Shown here: piece after piece, positions 1 through 12,151 of the stretch
Position numbering within the stretch: position 1 is the stretch's first letter
How the letters are laid out: each line of letters begins with the position of its first letter
Source of the DNA: Plasmodiophora brassicae
Taxonomy: Eukaryota; Endomyxa; Phytomyxea; Plasmodiophorida; Plasmodiophoridae
Assembly: GCA_039704465.1 (NCBI GenBank)
Contig: JASFAU010000008.1
Coordinates: 1,116,001-1,180,000 of the forward strand
Length of the DNA stretch: 64,000 nt
Reading direction: 5' to 3'
Translations under genes and position numbers: made by a program
The notes under the pieces: model-generated
Database searches by the model: none
Told to the model about the DNA's origin: nothing
Seen by the model: only the letters and a program-made list of their open reading frames with translations

Positions 1-1478
1 GTACGATATTACATTGAAACTTCTTGGGGTCCACTTAGCGTATTCCATTCAGGAATCTTGACCACAATAGCGTCGAAGCTATTACAGGAGGAGCGTTCAG
101 CCGGTTTAACAACCTAACGCATATGTCGGTCTCACCACATTGAAGTTCTACACGGCCAATCGAGCGCCATTAACCGGATCGTACACAGATCGCTGGGATA
201 TAATCAAATCCACTTGATTGAGATGGATGCGTTCGATGGGCTATCGTCGCTGCAACACCTGTATGCAAGTTCTGTCGCCAATCGTAATATCCGTTTTGAT
301 CTCTGACATTCGGGACCAGCGTCTTGTTCAGAAATCAGTTGTCGTTGATCAGGGCGGGCACGTTTGATGTGTTAACTTCCCTCGTCAATCTGTATGTACG
401 GATGTATTCAACTCGCCAATCCAACAAGCGAAAACGTCTGCACAGGGATTTGAACAGGAACCAAATTCAGTCGATCGAGAGGGGTGCATTCAGTGACCTA
501 TCGTCGTTAACGACACTGTATGGTCCGCCATCAGACGCCACTAATATTATCAAAATATTTGTTTGGAGAGCTGACCTTTTCACCAGCCATCTAGGAGGGA
601 ACAAGCTCCGTTCTGTTACCAAGGGCGTGTTATCAGGTCTATCGTCACTTACCGAGCTGTAAGAATCACCTCCATTTGACAACCGAACCAATTCGTTGAA
701 ATGTCATACACAGGTGGCTGTACAGCAACCAGATCCAGTCCATCGACGAAGGCGCGTTTGCTGGTCTCCGGTCGTTATCCAAACTGTACGAATAGCCGCG
801 TATACGTACCACATCGACCACCTGCGGTAACCTGAAAACCGAGCAGGCTTTTGTTAAGCAACCAGATCCAAGCGATCAGGAAAGGCATGTTTGACGGGCT
901 CCCGTTGCTGGAAACGCTGTCAGTCCGATGTTACAGCCCAATAGTATTATCTAACGAAATGCGTCCAGGTGTCTATATCGGAATCAGATCCGAACGATTG
1001 AGAAAGGAGCATTTGTTGGTCTGTCCCAAATGACCCGTCTGTAAGTGTTTCTGTCAGAAACCCATCGCGTTCGCCGTTTCTCTGAGTTGTGCATAGCGGT
1101 CTGTCGTTCAACCAGATTGAAACGATCGAGCGAGGCGTATTTGATGGTCTACCGTCGCTGACCACACTGTATCCGTCTTTGTTGCACCTACCGTCATCCA
1201 TTAGGTTCTGACTTCTGCACAGTCAACTGGCGAACAACTCGATCGTGGCGTTTGAACTAGGCGCGTTCGATGACCTGCCGTCTCTGGCCACACTGTATGC
1301 GGACCGTCGATCCGTTATCCAGCAATATTATTTGACTCACCGGTTCAGGGTCCTCAAAGGCAACCCCATTTGTCGCCGCTCGTTAACTGGGGCGAAACGG
1401 GCAATATCCATCATGTTGGGGACGTTTCAGAGAGACCTGTTTGCGGGAATTCCATCTCATGTTACTGTCCGATGCTGA
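1..1478 (+). CDS. Secreted LRR protein A, 5' end outside window
   Basis: Visible part encodes about ten leucine-rich repeats of 24 residues (pattern LxxNxIxxIxxGxFxGLxSLxxL), each on its own exon. Examples end just before GTATGT near 391, GTATGG near 519, GTACGA near 786, GTATCC near 1169 and GTATGC near 1297. The exons ending near 1169 and 1297 count to exactly 72 nt and break the final Leu codon after CT (phase 2). Introns are about 50-60 nt. The last exon gives a terminal module with the motif KGNPIC and ends in Val-Arg-Cys before TGA at 1476-1478. The same ending occurs in the three other LRR genes here. Fold and likely secretion follow from the family and from the signal peptides of the paralogues; the ligand is unknown. 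The start lies left of the window. Confidence 0.8.
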
Positions 1479-1771
1479 TGATGCGCCGGGCCGGGTGGCG
1501 CCGCACCTGTCCTCGGTAAATACACATGTTAACGGTCAATTTTGGCGCACGTCGCTCCTGGAGACTTCCGATCCGACACCACGGAACGCTGTCACGCAAA
1601 GTGTGCTGACGCCTGACCGCACGGAGATGACAACTGACAGCGCAGCGGGCGCAACTTGCCGAGCGCGCATCTATTGCGGCGACTGCCATCCGCTGCTGCA
1701 AACCCTTCCAAGGATCAAGACCTCCCGCTATTGCTCCTGTTCATCACCATTCCGGGAGGCTGGGAGTGGTG

Positions 1772-3987
1772 ATGATATTGCCTATCGTCCTCGTCCTTCT
1801 CCTCTGGCCGTCGGCGTCCCGCTTCAGTGCTACCTTTCGTTTCACGATGGCCGGCGGCGCGCGCAACATGCAGAGGGAATCCCGTGCCACAGACAGCGAT
1901 AATTCACGAGCACTGTATAATCACCGATATTGTCCCGCTCCGGTGCATTAACCATGTCTGTTCAGAGTTGTCAGCGGCTGTATTATCCCCCGTGTTACGG
2001 GCGACCTGTTCACCGGGTTGTCGAACCAAACGTTTCTGTACGTGCCGGACACAGTCTAGTGCTGGGCGTACGAGACTAACCGATGCGTGTGCAGGGTCGA
2101 TCTGAGGAAGAATCGGATTCAGGCCATCGACAAGGGCGCTTTCCGTGGCCTGCAATGGCTGGGTGAACTGTATGCAGCGTTGCCCTTATAATACGTGTAG
2201 CAGTGAACTATTGTGCCCAGGCGGTTGTCGTACAACATGATCGACTCGGTCGCGGAGGACACGTTCGATGGGGTGTCGTCGCTGACCATTCTGTACTCGT
2301 CATTAACAATGGTGCCCCAGTCCAGCCAGATCCACTGAATTTGTACTCGTAGACATTTGGACCACAATCGTATAGGCGATCTGCCGAAAGGGGCCTTCCA
2401 TGGCCTGTCGTCGCTCTCCGAACTGTATGTGTGCACCACGACCTCAGTTACCACCCAACCGCTGATATCGCTACAGGCGATTGTCGAACAATCATCTCCA
2501 GTCGATTGGGAAGGGCGTCTTCGTTGGGATGCCATCACTGGCTGAACTGTAAGTTCCAACAACTGAGAAGTAACGCTCAACGTATAATAATGGACAGATG
2601 GATGGACCATAACCATATCGAGACCTTGCAGGACGGAGTATTCGACAGAATGCGGTCGTTGTCCTGCATGTATGCGTCTTTGCCACGTTTGTCAGTTTAA
2701 CATCGGCGAACATCTCATTTCTGCTGAACAGTTGGCTGAATCACAACCGCATCGGGGCCATTCGCCAAGGAATGCTCAACGGACTGTCATCCTTGCGTTC
2801 GCTGTATGTCACGTTGGTTCCGTTCGAACGTCGGACACGTCCACTGACCGGTACCTGTCAGATTGTTGCCCTACAATCACATCGAATCCATTGGGAAGAA
2901 CGTGTTCACTGCCTTGCCGTCGCTGATCACGCTGTATGTCTCGCTGTCGACTGTGTGTAAAATCAGGTCTGGTGCGCTGATGAATATTCTCTGCAGATGG
3001 CTCGAAAGCAACCGCATTAAGGTTATCGAGGAAGGAGCGTTCAATGGGTTGTCGTCTCTGAGCATACTGTATTTACGCGGATGAACATGAACGGGACGCA
3101 ACCAAGTGACAGCTTCACAGATGGCTGTCGAACAATCGCATCGAGTCGATCGGGAAGGGCGTGTTTGATACGATGCCGTCGCTGCTCGAACTGTATTCAG
3201 CCGTTGCTGAAGACGTCATCGTCGCGACTAGCTGAACTCCTCATAGGTGGCTGGACCACAATCAGATACGGACGATTGAGGTTGGCGCATTGGTCGGCAT
3301 GAGGTCGCTGGTCAAACTGTACGCAACGCGATGTTGCGAACCAACCCGAATGCATCAAATGAGGTCGTCGGCACAGATTGCTGTCGCATAATCGTATCGA
3401 GTCGATCAGACGAGGCATGTTTTACGGCGTGTCGTCACTGATCTACCTGTATGTCGTCAGTCGGAATCGTAAAACGTCGCTGTTGAAATCTGTACAGCCG
3501 TTTAGGGCACAATAATATCCAGTGCATTGAACGGCGTGCATTCGATGGCTTGTCTTCGCTTCTGGGACTGTGCGTATCACTAGTAATGCGCTACCCAGTG
3601 CCATGCACTAGATCTGAATCTTCACAGGCAACTGGATCACAATCCGATAACGACAATCAGGGCAGGCACGTTTAATGACCTATTGTCGCTGGCCTACCTG
3701 TACGGAATCGGCATGCGGCGCGCCAACCGGACCAACTGACCATTCGGCGCAGCTCTTTCGAAAACAGTGGGCTCGAGACAATCGAAGCAGGCGCGTTCAC
3801 CCGGCTGCCGCTGCTGACTGAACTGTATGCGTTACAGTGCTCCCTCATGTGTTGCTGCGCTCATCGCGTATGTAGGGTGCTTACAGGAAGCCCCATTTGC
3901 CTGTCGCCTGCCGCGACGCAAGCGGGATCCTTGCAGGCAATGGGTCGCCTGTGGGGGCTAGCGTTCTACACTAGGATCGTATGCTGA
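1772..3987 (+). CDS. Secreted LRR protein B
   Basis: Start chosen at ATG 1772 because it opens a strong signal peptide (MILPIVLVLLLWPSAS). After an N-terminal stretch, about 14 LRR exons run from roughly 2095 to 3830, nearly all one 24-residue repeat each with donor GTATG/GTACG directly after a CT that splits the last Leu codon. The final exon near 3890 reads LTGSPIC, then a basic/hydrophobic stretch, and ends Ile-Val-Cys before TGA at 3985-3987, like the other three LRR genes. No transmembrane segment is seen after the LRRs, so a secreted or wall-associated protein is inferred. The exon count is by eye and the N-terminal splicing between about 1870 and 2095 is unresolved. Confidence 0.75.
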
Positions 3988-4374
3988 CGTAAGCATAAGG
4001 AAGGCAATCGCGTAGCATGGTCGCAGGTTCCTGCCACGCTAACCTCCAATAAAGTCATACCGTTCCCGCGGCGACATCATATGCTCTAAATCCCACCGTC
4101 AACAGGGTCGACAGCTCACATTGGTAAGACTGAGCTACGTAGGACGACATAAGTGAGACAGGGATCCAACTGCCGCTGGAATGACCGCATGGAGTTGCGA
4201 TGCTGATCCTCCTGTGGCGCTGCTGCTTTCCCTGTGGCGGAAATCCATGCGCGCTAATCGGCGCCCGGCCCCCCTTTCCCGACGCTACTGCGTCAATCGT
4301 CCAGCGGGCTGGCAAACCCAGTTGTCATGTTGTTTGCCGCTCTTCTCTACAGGCCTCGTGTACTGGCATGCCAG
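3988..4374. other. Intergenic gap between LRR genes B and C
   Basis: No LRR exon, signal peptide or other coding signature recognised. It presumably holds the 3' end of gene B and the promoter of gene C. Confidence 0.5.
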
Positions 4375-5944
4375 ATGCGACTGCGTTTGGTCGTTCTATG
4401 TCTGGTGTGCTCGTGCGCCACCAGATTCGGTGCCGTTGGGTTCGCGACGGCCTGGGACGACGCTGTGGGCAACGACTGCGTCGACGTTTCCGATCGTAAC
4501 GTGACACTGCACGACGTGTATTCGGCACTCTGGTTTCATATCGCGGATGATTGTGTTTCTAACCGCCGCCGCCTCGCTCAGGTACTTGAGTGGCCACAAC
4601 ATTCATTCGGTCACGAACGAAACGCTGGCCGGATTCAAGCACGCAGGGAAACTGTCGGCACCTCATGCCTCCACCATTGCGCTCCATTCGACAACTTATG
4701 TGATGCATATAGGTATTTCCACGCGAATCGCATTCAGACCATCGAGAAGGGTGCGTTCCAGCACCTGCTGTGGCTAACCGCATTGTATTATAGACGGACC
4801 TGGTTGCCTCTTAGAACAGCGAGACCCGCTGAACTGTATGGACAGGTTCGTGTGTTACAACCCGATGCAATCGGTGGAGCCAAGGGCATTCGATGGCCTG
4901 TCGTCTCTCACCGTACTGTACGTACGGAGCGTTCTTCTTAACCCGTCAATCCGAATTACTGAACGGGATACTGTTGTTCGGCACAGGTGCTTGGACAACA
5001 ATTGGATTCGAACGATCCAGAACGCGTCGTTTATCGGGTTGCCATCGCTAACGGCACTGTCTTTGCACGAAAATGTGATCTGGGAGATTCCACGCCACGC
5101 GTTTCATTACATGCCCTCGCTGCGCATACTGTATGCACTGATGACTGGCGCTCGAAAGTTATCTGCTGAAGTCTGCATAGACGCTTGAGCAACAATCCGA
5201 TTAAGTGGATCGAAAAAGGTGCTTTCGAAGGGCTGTCAGCGCTTACTGTGCTGTACGTCTCTCTGTTATTGCCAGTACAGTATCTGAAGACTGCTGTATT
5301 AGCGACATGTCAAACAACCAGATCCGGTCGATCCGTAAGGGTTTCCTGGATGGTCTATCGTCGCTGGCCAAACTGTGTGCAGCCGTTTCGCTTATGGCAA
5401 TCGACGTCTTTCCATTGATGTGTGCGTAGCAATCTGGATAACAACCGCATTGAATTCCTCTTCCCGGGCGCGTTCGTGGGCCTGGCGTCTCTGGCTGAAC
5501 TGTACGTATCAATCTGATGCGTTCGCTAACTCCGCTTACTACTGTACTTAATACTGTACGGGTAGTCGGTTGGAGAGTAATCAGATCCAAAGTATTGGCC
5601 GTGACGATTTTACTGGCCTGACGTCATTGGTCGCACTGTGTGTATTGCTGACCAATACGCGCATCCACCTTCGATATCTGACAAGTCGGCTGTCAGCCGG
5701 TTATCAAACAACCAGATCGCAACGATCGAGAGGGGAGCCTTCGCTGGCCTTGCATCACTAACAACATTGTACGTACTCCGCCTGTTCGGCCACGTCGCAG
5801 TGTTTGAATGGCAACTGCAGGGTGCTTGAAGGAAACCCTGTTTGCCGGTCGTTGATCGCGAGGGTGGTGAGATTCGTGGTGGTGCACACCTTACGCAAGG
5901 ACCCAATTTGGGGAATTCCAGCTCGCGTTTCCATTCACTGCTGA
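4375..5944 (+). CDS. Secreted LRR protein C
   Basis: Start at ATG 4375 gives a signal peptide (MRLRLVVLCLVCSCA); an in-frame ATG at 4327 is possible but gives a poorer leader. An N-terminal region with Cys residues precedes about 10 LRRs. Most LRRs occupy one 72-nt exon, but 4987-5130 is a 144-nt exon holding two repeats, with the internal junction sitting exactly where an intron would be expected. The C-terminal exon near 5820 reads LEGNPVC and ends Ile-His-Cys before TGA at 5942-5944. It is a neighbour and close paralogue of genes A and B, consistent with local tandem duplication. A role in extracellular recognition is inference from LRR proteins in general. Confidence 0.78.
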
Positions 5945-7069
5945 TGTTCGCAACCTCCGGGCTACGCGTTCATCAGGCGATAGCAGGATTATAATGCAGA
6001 CATGTCAACAATCTGTCCATACGCTCATTGGTCGAATTACGTGTTCCAGGCGCGCGAGTCCGGAATGCGCTTGTGAATAACGCCTGGGCCGGCCGGGTGA
6101 CCACAGTGCAGAGGTGTTTGTTGGAGATGAATCAGCGAAATCCGCCCTACGTGATCACCTGAGCGCGTCAGTAACCGAACAGTAATTAAATGCTTGAAAC
6201 GTTTCCACGCAGCGGCTGACATCAGCTGATACGCGTGGACGACATTGGCCGCGGAACCCGATCAGTCCGGTCAACGCGTGCACGCTTACGACCTTCCAGC
6301 AGTCGCGGTGCAAGGTAGGTCACGACCGCTTGACCGACACTGTAAACGTTAAATGTACCGCGAGGGATGCCACCGCAGGACTGTCGTGCATGCAGTACGA
6401 CGGCAATGCTTGCCATCAGCGCCGGTCGCCAGCGTAACGCCCACTGGCACTTCCGTAACCGGTGTCACGCCCTTGGCGAGTTCACGTCGAATGTCCACCG
6501 TTACGTACCACGTTATCCTCCAGGGTTGGACCGTATCGTCGCATGCCCCCGCCATGGTTCACCGATCGCGTCCTCGTGCACTTTCTTCCTAAACACAAAG
6601 CGTGGCTTGGCCGACCTCGCTCTACGTATGTATCTGCTTTCCGCCAGAACTGAATGTGTTATAACCAGGAGCCGGTTTCCAATCATGAAGCAGGTCACGT
6701 CTTGTTTTCGTTTCGGTGGCGAATATTGACTCGACGTGTTTGGCAGGGGCTTCTGCTGCTAATGCAATCACGGCGTCGGCACACTGTGGCAATGGCATGC
6801 TGTCGAGATGGCGCCATAGCGCACAGGAACGCTCCACTTGCAGCGAAGTAGTTATACGTGGCATACGCTTCCGATCTGGCCACTGACGCGTCAGCGCTCC
6901 ACGTACATGGCGCGGTGTGGTAGCGGACTTGTTCATGATGTTTGGTTCGGTTCAATGGTTTCTCAGGATCAGTACTCCCCGGATGCGGAACAAGGCGCTG
7001 CTTCTGGCATTCGCGTGCACATGACCTACGTACCTAGGCGTACTGATTGCACGCAAATGACCAGGAAAG
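5945..7069. other. Intergenic region, no gene recognised
   Basis: Several short open frames on both strands, none longer than about 120 codons and none with a recognisable domain, signal peptide or consistent splice pattern. Confidence 0.5.
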
Positions 7070-8476
7070 TCACTTGGAAATTCTGGAACCGGTGATTGCT
7101 TGGGGAAGCACGTTGATAACGCCTCGAGTTCTCGCAGGTGCAGTCTTGGAGTATGTCGCTGTAATTCGTGAAATCGAGATGCACGACGGCTTTGACTTGA
7201 ATGCGACAATGTGGAAGAATCCGGTCGCAGAGTTCACTGAAAGCAGCGACATCCATCCAACAGTCACCCCCCAGATACTGATCACGCTAGTAATGACGAA
7301 GATCACCTCGACGAGCAGGGCACAGGCGCCAACCATACCAGATATCGCGATTCTTCTAGCAAAGCGCCGTGTTTTGGAAATTGCTTCAGCGTCCAAAGCC
7401 TTGTTGGCTGTTGTCATGGATTTTGCAACTCGTCGACCGTAGATAATGAAACCGATTACGATTGGAATGTGCACAACGAAGTAGATCGCGCCCATGACAG
7501 CAGCCCCATTCAAATATTCGTGTTCGTCCAGCGCTGAAAGGACCGTAACGACTTGGTCGAAAATCACAAACGCGAATGCGAAAAGCGCTAGAATGCCAAT
7601 TTTGATGCGTTGCTGTCGCAAGAGCTGTCGATCCCAGTGGAGGCACTCAAACATGGCCACAGAGACTAACGTCGTACATCCAAACGAGTACGGAATGCTA
7701 GAGCTGACCAGGTATCGCTGGAATTCAAAAGACGTCCCTTGGCCATGAAAGAAAGTCATATCCGTCAAGTACCGGCAACGAATCACAGACGCCAGAATTT
7801 CGAATCCAATAGCAAACCCAGGCAACGCTGGAACCGCTCGAAGGTGCCAATGTGTGTCGAGAGACATTTGCACCAGTTTGTAAACCCCAGCAAAGACGTT
7901 GGCAAGGGAAAGAAGGGTACCGACGGCCGACACTCCAATAAAGTACGGTGAATGGGCAATCGTGTAAACTTCGTTGTAGTCTCCAGATGTAATTGTTGCC
8001 TGCAGGTTGGAAGAAGACCCGACCAGTTCCATGAACCGGTCACTGAGGCTTAGAGCTATGACTACAATGGGAGCGGTGGTGAACGGCTTCGAATGCATCC
8101 AGTAAGAGAACGCCATTTGGTAGTCGGTACCCTGTGCAATACCGTCATGTGAAATAATACCTACACATTGAGCGCGGGTACACGATTGTCCCCATCGGTA
8201 CATGCTTCCGGCTAATGCGTAATTGACGGCAATGATACAATCCGCTGCTTGGGAAGGCACCATGTACTCCGCATGGTAGGAATCGGGAACGACGTACAGG
8301 CGGGCCGTGACGTTGAACGACGAGTTGGCAAATATATAGTTCGGCGCGATGGTGGACCATAGTGCGTTTCCGTTGCTCTCGTTACGGATCGTAATCCATG
8401 ACGATGCTATTGGCAGCAACGCGCCGATCGACAGGACAACGAGAATCCGCGACGACGTCCACGGCAGCGTCATCAT
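7070..8476 (-). CDS. Seven-transmembrane receptor-like protein, tandem copy 1
   Basis: Intronless, 468 residues. Residues 1-26 form a signal peptide, followed by an ectodomain of about 160 residues with possible N-glycosylation sites (NES, NSS, NVT) and several Cys. Seven hydrophobic segments follow, beginning around GVSAVGTLLSLANVF and ending near WMSLLSVNSATGFFHIV, then a polar cytosolic tail of about 45 residues. The topology is that of a GPCR-like receptor with N-terminus outside; I recognise no named family. It is the most diverged of three tandem copies on the same strand; the others lie immediately to the right. The start gives the signal peptide and is shared by all copies. Confidence 0.75.
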   Translation of the reverse strand: MMTLPWTSSRILVVLSIGALLPIASSWITIRNESNGNALWSTIAPNYIFANSSFNVTARLYVVPDSYHAEYMVPSQAADCIIAVNYALAGSMYRWGQSCTRAQCVGIISHDGIAQGTDYQMAFSYWMHSKPFTTAPIVVIALSLSDRFMELVGSSSNLQATITSGDYNEVYTIAHSPYFIGVSAVGTLLSLANVFAGVYKLVQMSLDTHWHLRAVPALPGFAIGFEILASVIRCRYLTDMTFFHGQGTSFEFQRYLVSSSIPYSFGCTTLVSVAMFECLHWDRQLLRQQRIKIGILALFAFAFVIFDQVVTVLSALDEHEYLNGAAVMGAIYFVVHIPIVIGFIIYGRRVAKSMTTANKALDAEAISKTRRFARRIAISGMVGACALLVEVIFVITSVISIWGVTVGWMSLLSVNSATGFFHIVAFKSKPSCISISRITATYSKTAPARTRGVINVLPQAITGSRISK

Positions 8477-8772
8477 TTGGGCACAGTACTACTCGATAGG
8501 TAGTCCAATCTTACAAAGAGTACCTCTTAGTCGACCGACCCGAGAAAATCCCATCAAACACGTTTTCGGCATTCTCTTGAAGATAAAGAACGGACGCAGC
8601 TGATGAAAGGTTTAGGTTTGGTTCGACCGATGTTTCGCAGGTCCAATAAATATGCCGGATGTTACTTTCTGGTAGTCGTGTGCGCATGAGCTAGACGCAC
8701 CCCAAAGCACCTCGTTGAATTCAATGTCAACTTCCTGAAGGATTTATTAATTGCATGCAACGTCCAGGAAAG
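8477..8772. other. Spacer between 7TM copies 1 and 2
   Basis: The part next to copy 1 resembles the upstream flank of copies 2 and 3 (shared words such as gggcacagtactactcgat), so upstream sequence was duplicated with the gene. No separate gene seen. Confidence 0.5.
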
Positions 8773-10187
8773 TCACTTGGAGACTATGGAACGGGTGTTC
8801 GCGTGCGGAAGAATGTTGAAAGTTCCTGGAGTTTTGGCAGGTGCAATCTGGGGGTTTGCGGTAGTCATTCGTGAAAACATTTCAATGGAGATGCACGACG
8901 GTTTTGACTTGAACGCGACAATGTGGAAGAACCCGGTGGCCGAGTTCATTGAAAGCAGCGACATCCATCCGACAAGCACGCCCCAGATACTGATCACGCT
9001 AGTAACGACAAATATGACCTCCACGAACAGGGCGGCCGCGCCGACCAGACCAGATATCGCGATCCTTCTAGCGAAGCGTCGTGTTCTGGAAATTGATTCA
9101 GCGTCCAAAGCCTTGATTGCTGTTGTCATGGATTTTGCAACTCGTCGACCGTAGATAATGAATCCGATCACTATAGGAATGTGCACAACGAAGTAGATTG
9201 CGCCCATGACAGCAGCCCCATTCAAATATTCGTGTTCGTCGAGCGCTGAAAGGACCGTAACGACTTGGTCAAAAATCACAAACGCGAATGCGAAAAGCGC
9301 TAGAATGCCGATTTTGATGCGTTGCGGTCGCGAGAGCTGCCGATCCCAGTGGAGGCACTCGTACATGGTCACAGAGACTAACGTCGTACATCCAAACGAG
9401 AACGGAATGCTAGAGCTGACAGATACCGCTGGAATTCAAAAGACGTCCCTTGGGCATGAAAGAACGCCATATCAGTCAAGTACACGCAGCGAATCACAGA
9501 CGCCAGAATTTCGAATCCAATGGCAAACCCAGGCAACGCTGGAACCGCTCGAAGGTGCCAATGTGTGTCGAGAGACATTTGGACCAGTTTGTAAACCCCA
9601 ACAACGACGTTGGCAATCGAAAGAAGAGCACCGACGGCCGAGACTCCAATAAAGTACGGTGAATGGACAATCGTGCACACTTCGTTGTAGTCTCCAGATG
9701 TAATTGTAGCCTGGAGGTTAGGAGAAGACCCGACCAGTTCCCTGAACCGGTCACTGAGGCCTAGGGCTATGACTACAATGGGAGCAATGGTGAACGGCTT
9801 CGAATGCATCCAGTAAGAGAACGCCATTTGGTAGTCGTTACCCTGTGTAAGACCGTCATGGGAAATGATACCAGCACATTGGGCACGGGTACACGATTGT
9901 CCCCATCGGTACATGCTTCCGGCCAATGCGAAATTGACGACAATGATACAACCGGCTGCTTGGGAAGGCACCACGTAATCCGCATGATCAGTAACGGGAA
10001 CGACGTACAGGCGGGCCGTGATGTTGAACGACGGGTTGGCAAGTATATAGTTCGGCGCGATGGTGGACCATAGTGCGTTTCCGTTGCTCTCGTTGCGGAT
10101 CGTAATCCATGACGATGCGGTTGGCAGCAACGCGCCGATCGACAGGACAACGAACATCCACGACGCCGTCCACGGCAGCGTCATCAT
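8773..10187 (-). pseudogene. 7TM receptor copy 2, frameshifted
   Basis: Same protein as copies 1 and 3, but the frame breaks at about 9420/9421. Copy 3 reads gagctgacgagatacc at the matching place and copy 2 reads gagctgacagatacc, one base short. The upstream part (signal peptide, ectodomain, first two membrane segments; 9378-10187) and the downstream part (remaining segments and tail; 8773-9372) are otherwise intact and very close to copy 3. A single 1-nt deletion explains it, so this is either a very recent pseudogene or a sequencing/assembly error. Without the shift it would encode about 471 residues. Confidence 0.75.
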
Positions 10188-10735
10188 TTGGGCACAGTAC
10201 TACTCGATGGGTAGTCCGATCGCATGCTCGCAAAGAGTACTAGTCGACCGATCCGTGGTATATACAAACACGTTTATTATTGGTCGCTGATTCGGGAGTT
10301 GACCTTGGGGCGGCACAACGCCGCGTGGGTGGTCGGATTGTTACACAGGGTACACGTTCCTACCGGATCGGAAGTTGTTTGTCATCATCAGGGCACCCAT
10401 CCGCAGCGGTTAGTGCATCACGATCGGCTCAGTTGTCGATCCTCATCATTCTCGGTCACCAACCTGGCTCATGATGGGGACCCGGCCGGAGCGTCTTCGA
10501 CAGGGTCGCCTTCGCCATCTCTGACTCGTCAAGTTAGTCGAATGACCTGATATCGTCGGCACGTTAAGCGAACCACGATCCGTTCTGTTGCAGCCGCCTC
10601 GCCTGCTGCCTGCGCGGTGCTCGGTTAGCCGGAATGCAGTCGAAGAGACAAGTCGCAAAGCAACTCGTTGAATTGCTCGCTCCATATTGTCAAGTGCCTC
10701 AGGGATTTATTGTTTGCATGCAATGTCCAGGAAAG

Positions 10736-12151
10736 TCACTTGGAGACTATGGAACGGGTGTTTGCGTGCGGAAGAACGTTGAAAGTTCCTGGAGTTTTGG
10801 CAGGTGCAATCTGGGGGTTTGCGGTAGTCATTCGTGAAAACATTTCAATGGAGATGCACGACGGTTTTGACTTGAATGCGACGATGTGGAAGAACCCGGT
10901 GGCCGAGTTCATTGAAAGCAGCGACATCCATCCTACAAGCACGCCCCAGATACTGATCACGCTAGTAATGACAAATATGACCTCGACGAACAGGGCAGCC
11001 GCGCCGACCAGACCAGATATCGCGATTCTTCGAGCGAAACGTCGTGTTCTGGAAATTGACTCAGTGTCCAAAGCCTTAATTGCCGTTGTCATGGATTTTG
11101 CAACTCGTCGACCGTAGATAATGAATCCGATCACGATAGGGATGTGCACAACGAAGTAGATTGCGCCCATGACAGCAGCCCCATTCAAATATTCGTGTTC
11201 GTCCAGCGCTGAAAGGAGCGTAACGACTTGGTCGAAAATGACAAACGCGAACGCGAAAAACGCTAGAATGCCGATTTTGATTCGTTGCGGTCGCAAGAGC
11301 TGTCGATCCCAGTGGAGGCATTCGTACATGGCCACAGAGACTAACGTCGTACATCCAAACGAGAATGGAATGCTAGAGCTGACGAGATACCGCTGGAATT
11401 CAAAAGACGTCCCTTGGGCATGAAAGAACGCCATATCAGTCAAGTACACGCAGCGAATCACAGACGCCAGAATTTCGAATCCAATGGCAAATCCAGGCAA
11501 CGCTGGAATCGCTCGAAGATGCCAATGTGTGTCGAGAGACATTTGGACCAGTTTGTAAACCCCAACAACGACGTTGGCAATCGAAAGAAGAGCACCGACG
11601 GCCGAGACTCCAATAAAGTATGGCGAATGGGCAATCGTGTACACTTCGTTGTAGTCTCCAGATGTAATTGTAGCCTGCAGGTTAGGAGAAGACTCGACCA
11701 GTTCCATGAACCGGTCACTGAGGCCTAGGGCTATGACTACAATGGGAGCAGTGGTGAACGGCTTCGAATGCATCCAGTATGAGAACGCCATTTGGTAGTC
11801 GTTACCCTGAGAAAGACCGTCATGGGAAATGATACCAGCACATTGGGCATGGGTACACGATTGTCCCCATCGGTACATGCTTCCGGCCAATGCGTAATTG
11901 ACGACAATGATACAACCGGCTGCTTGGGAAGGCACCACGTAATCCGCATGATCAGTAACCGGAACGACGTACAGGCGGGCCGTGATGTTGAACGACGGGT
12001 TGGCAAGTATATAGTTCGGCGCGATGGTGGACCATAGTGCGTTTCCGTTGCTCTCGTTGCGGATCGTAATCCATGACGATGCGGTTGGCAGCAACGCGCC
12101 GATCGACAGGACAACGAACATCCACGACGCCGTCCACGGCAGCGTCATCAT
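10736..12151 (-). CDS. Seven-transmembrane receptor-like protein, tandem copy 3
   Basis: Intact, intronless, 471 residues. Signal peptide to about residue 26 (ending near LLPTASS), ectodomain of about 160 residues with conserved Cys, then seven membrane segments; the fourth runs near IKIGILAFFAFAFVIF and the fifth near YFVVHIPIVIGFIIYG. The cytosolic tail is Pro/Ala/Thr-containing and ends SIVSK. It is far closer to copy 2 than to copy 1, so copies 2 and 3 come from the more recent duplication. Function as a receptor is inferred from topology only; no catalytic or G-protein motif identifies the class. Confidence 0.77.
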   Translation of the reverse strand: MMTLPWTASWMFVVLSIGALLPTASSWITIRNESNGNALWSTIAPNYILANPSFNITARLYVVPVTDHADYVVPSQAAGCIIVVNYALAGSMYRWGQSCTHAQCAGIISHDGLSQGNDYQMAFSYWMHSKPFTTAPIVVIALGLSDRFMELVESSPNLQATITSGDYNEVYTIAHSPYFIGVSAVGALLSIANVVVGVYKLVQMSLDTHWHLRAIPALPGFAIGFEILASVIRCVYLTDMAFFHAQGTSFEFQRYLVSSSIPFSFGCTTLVSVAMYECLHWDRQLLRPQRIKIGILAFFAFAFVIFDQVVTLLSALDEHEYLNGAAVMGAIYFVVHIPIVIGFIIYGRRVAKSMTTAIKALDTESISRTRRFARRIAISGLVGAAALFVEVIFVITSVISIWGVLVGWMSLLSMNSATGFFHIVAFKSKPSCISIEMFSRMTTANPQIAPAKTPGTFNVLPHANTRSIVSK

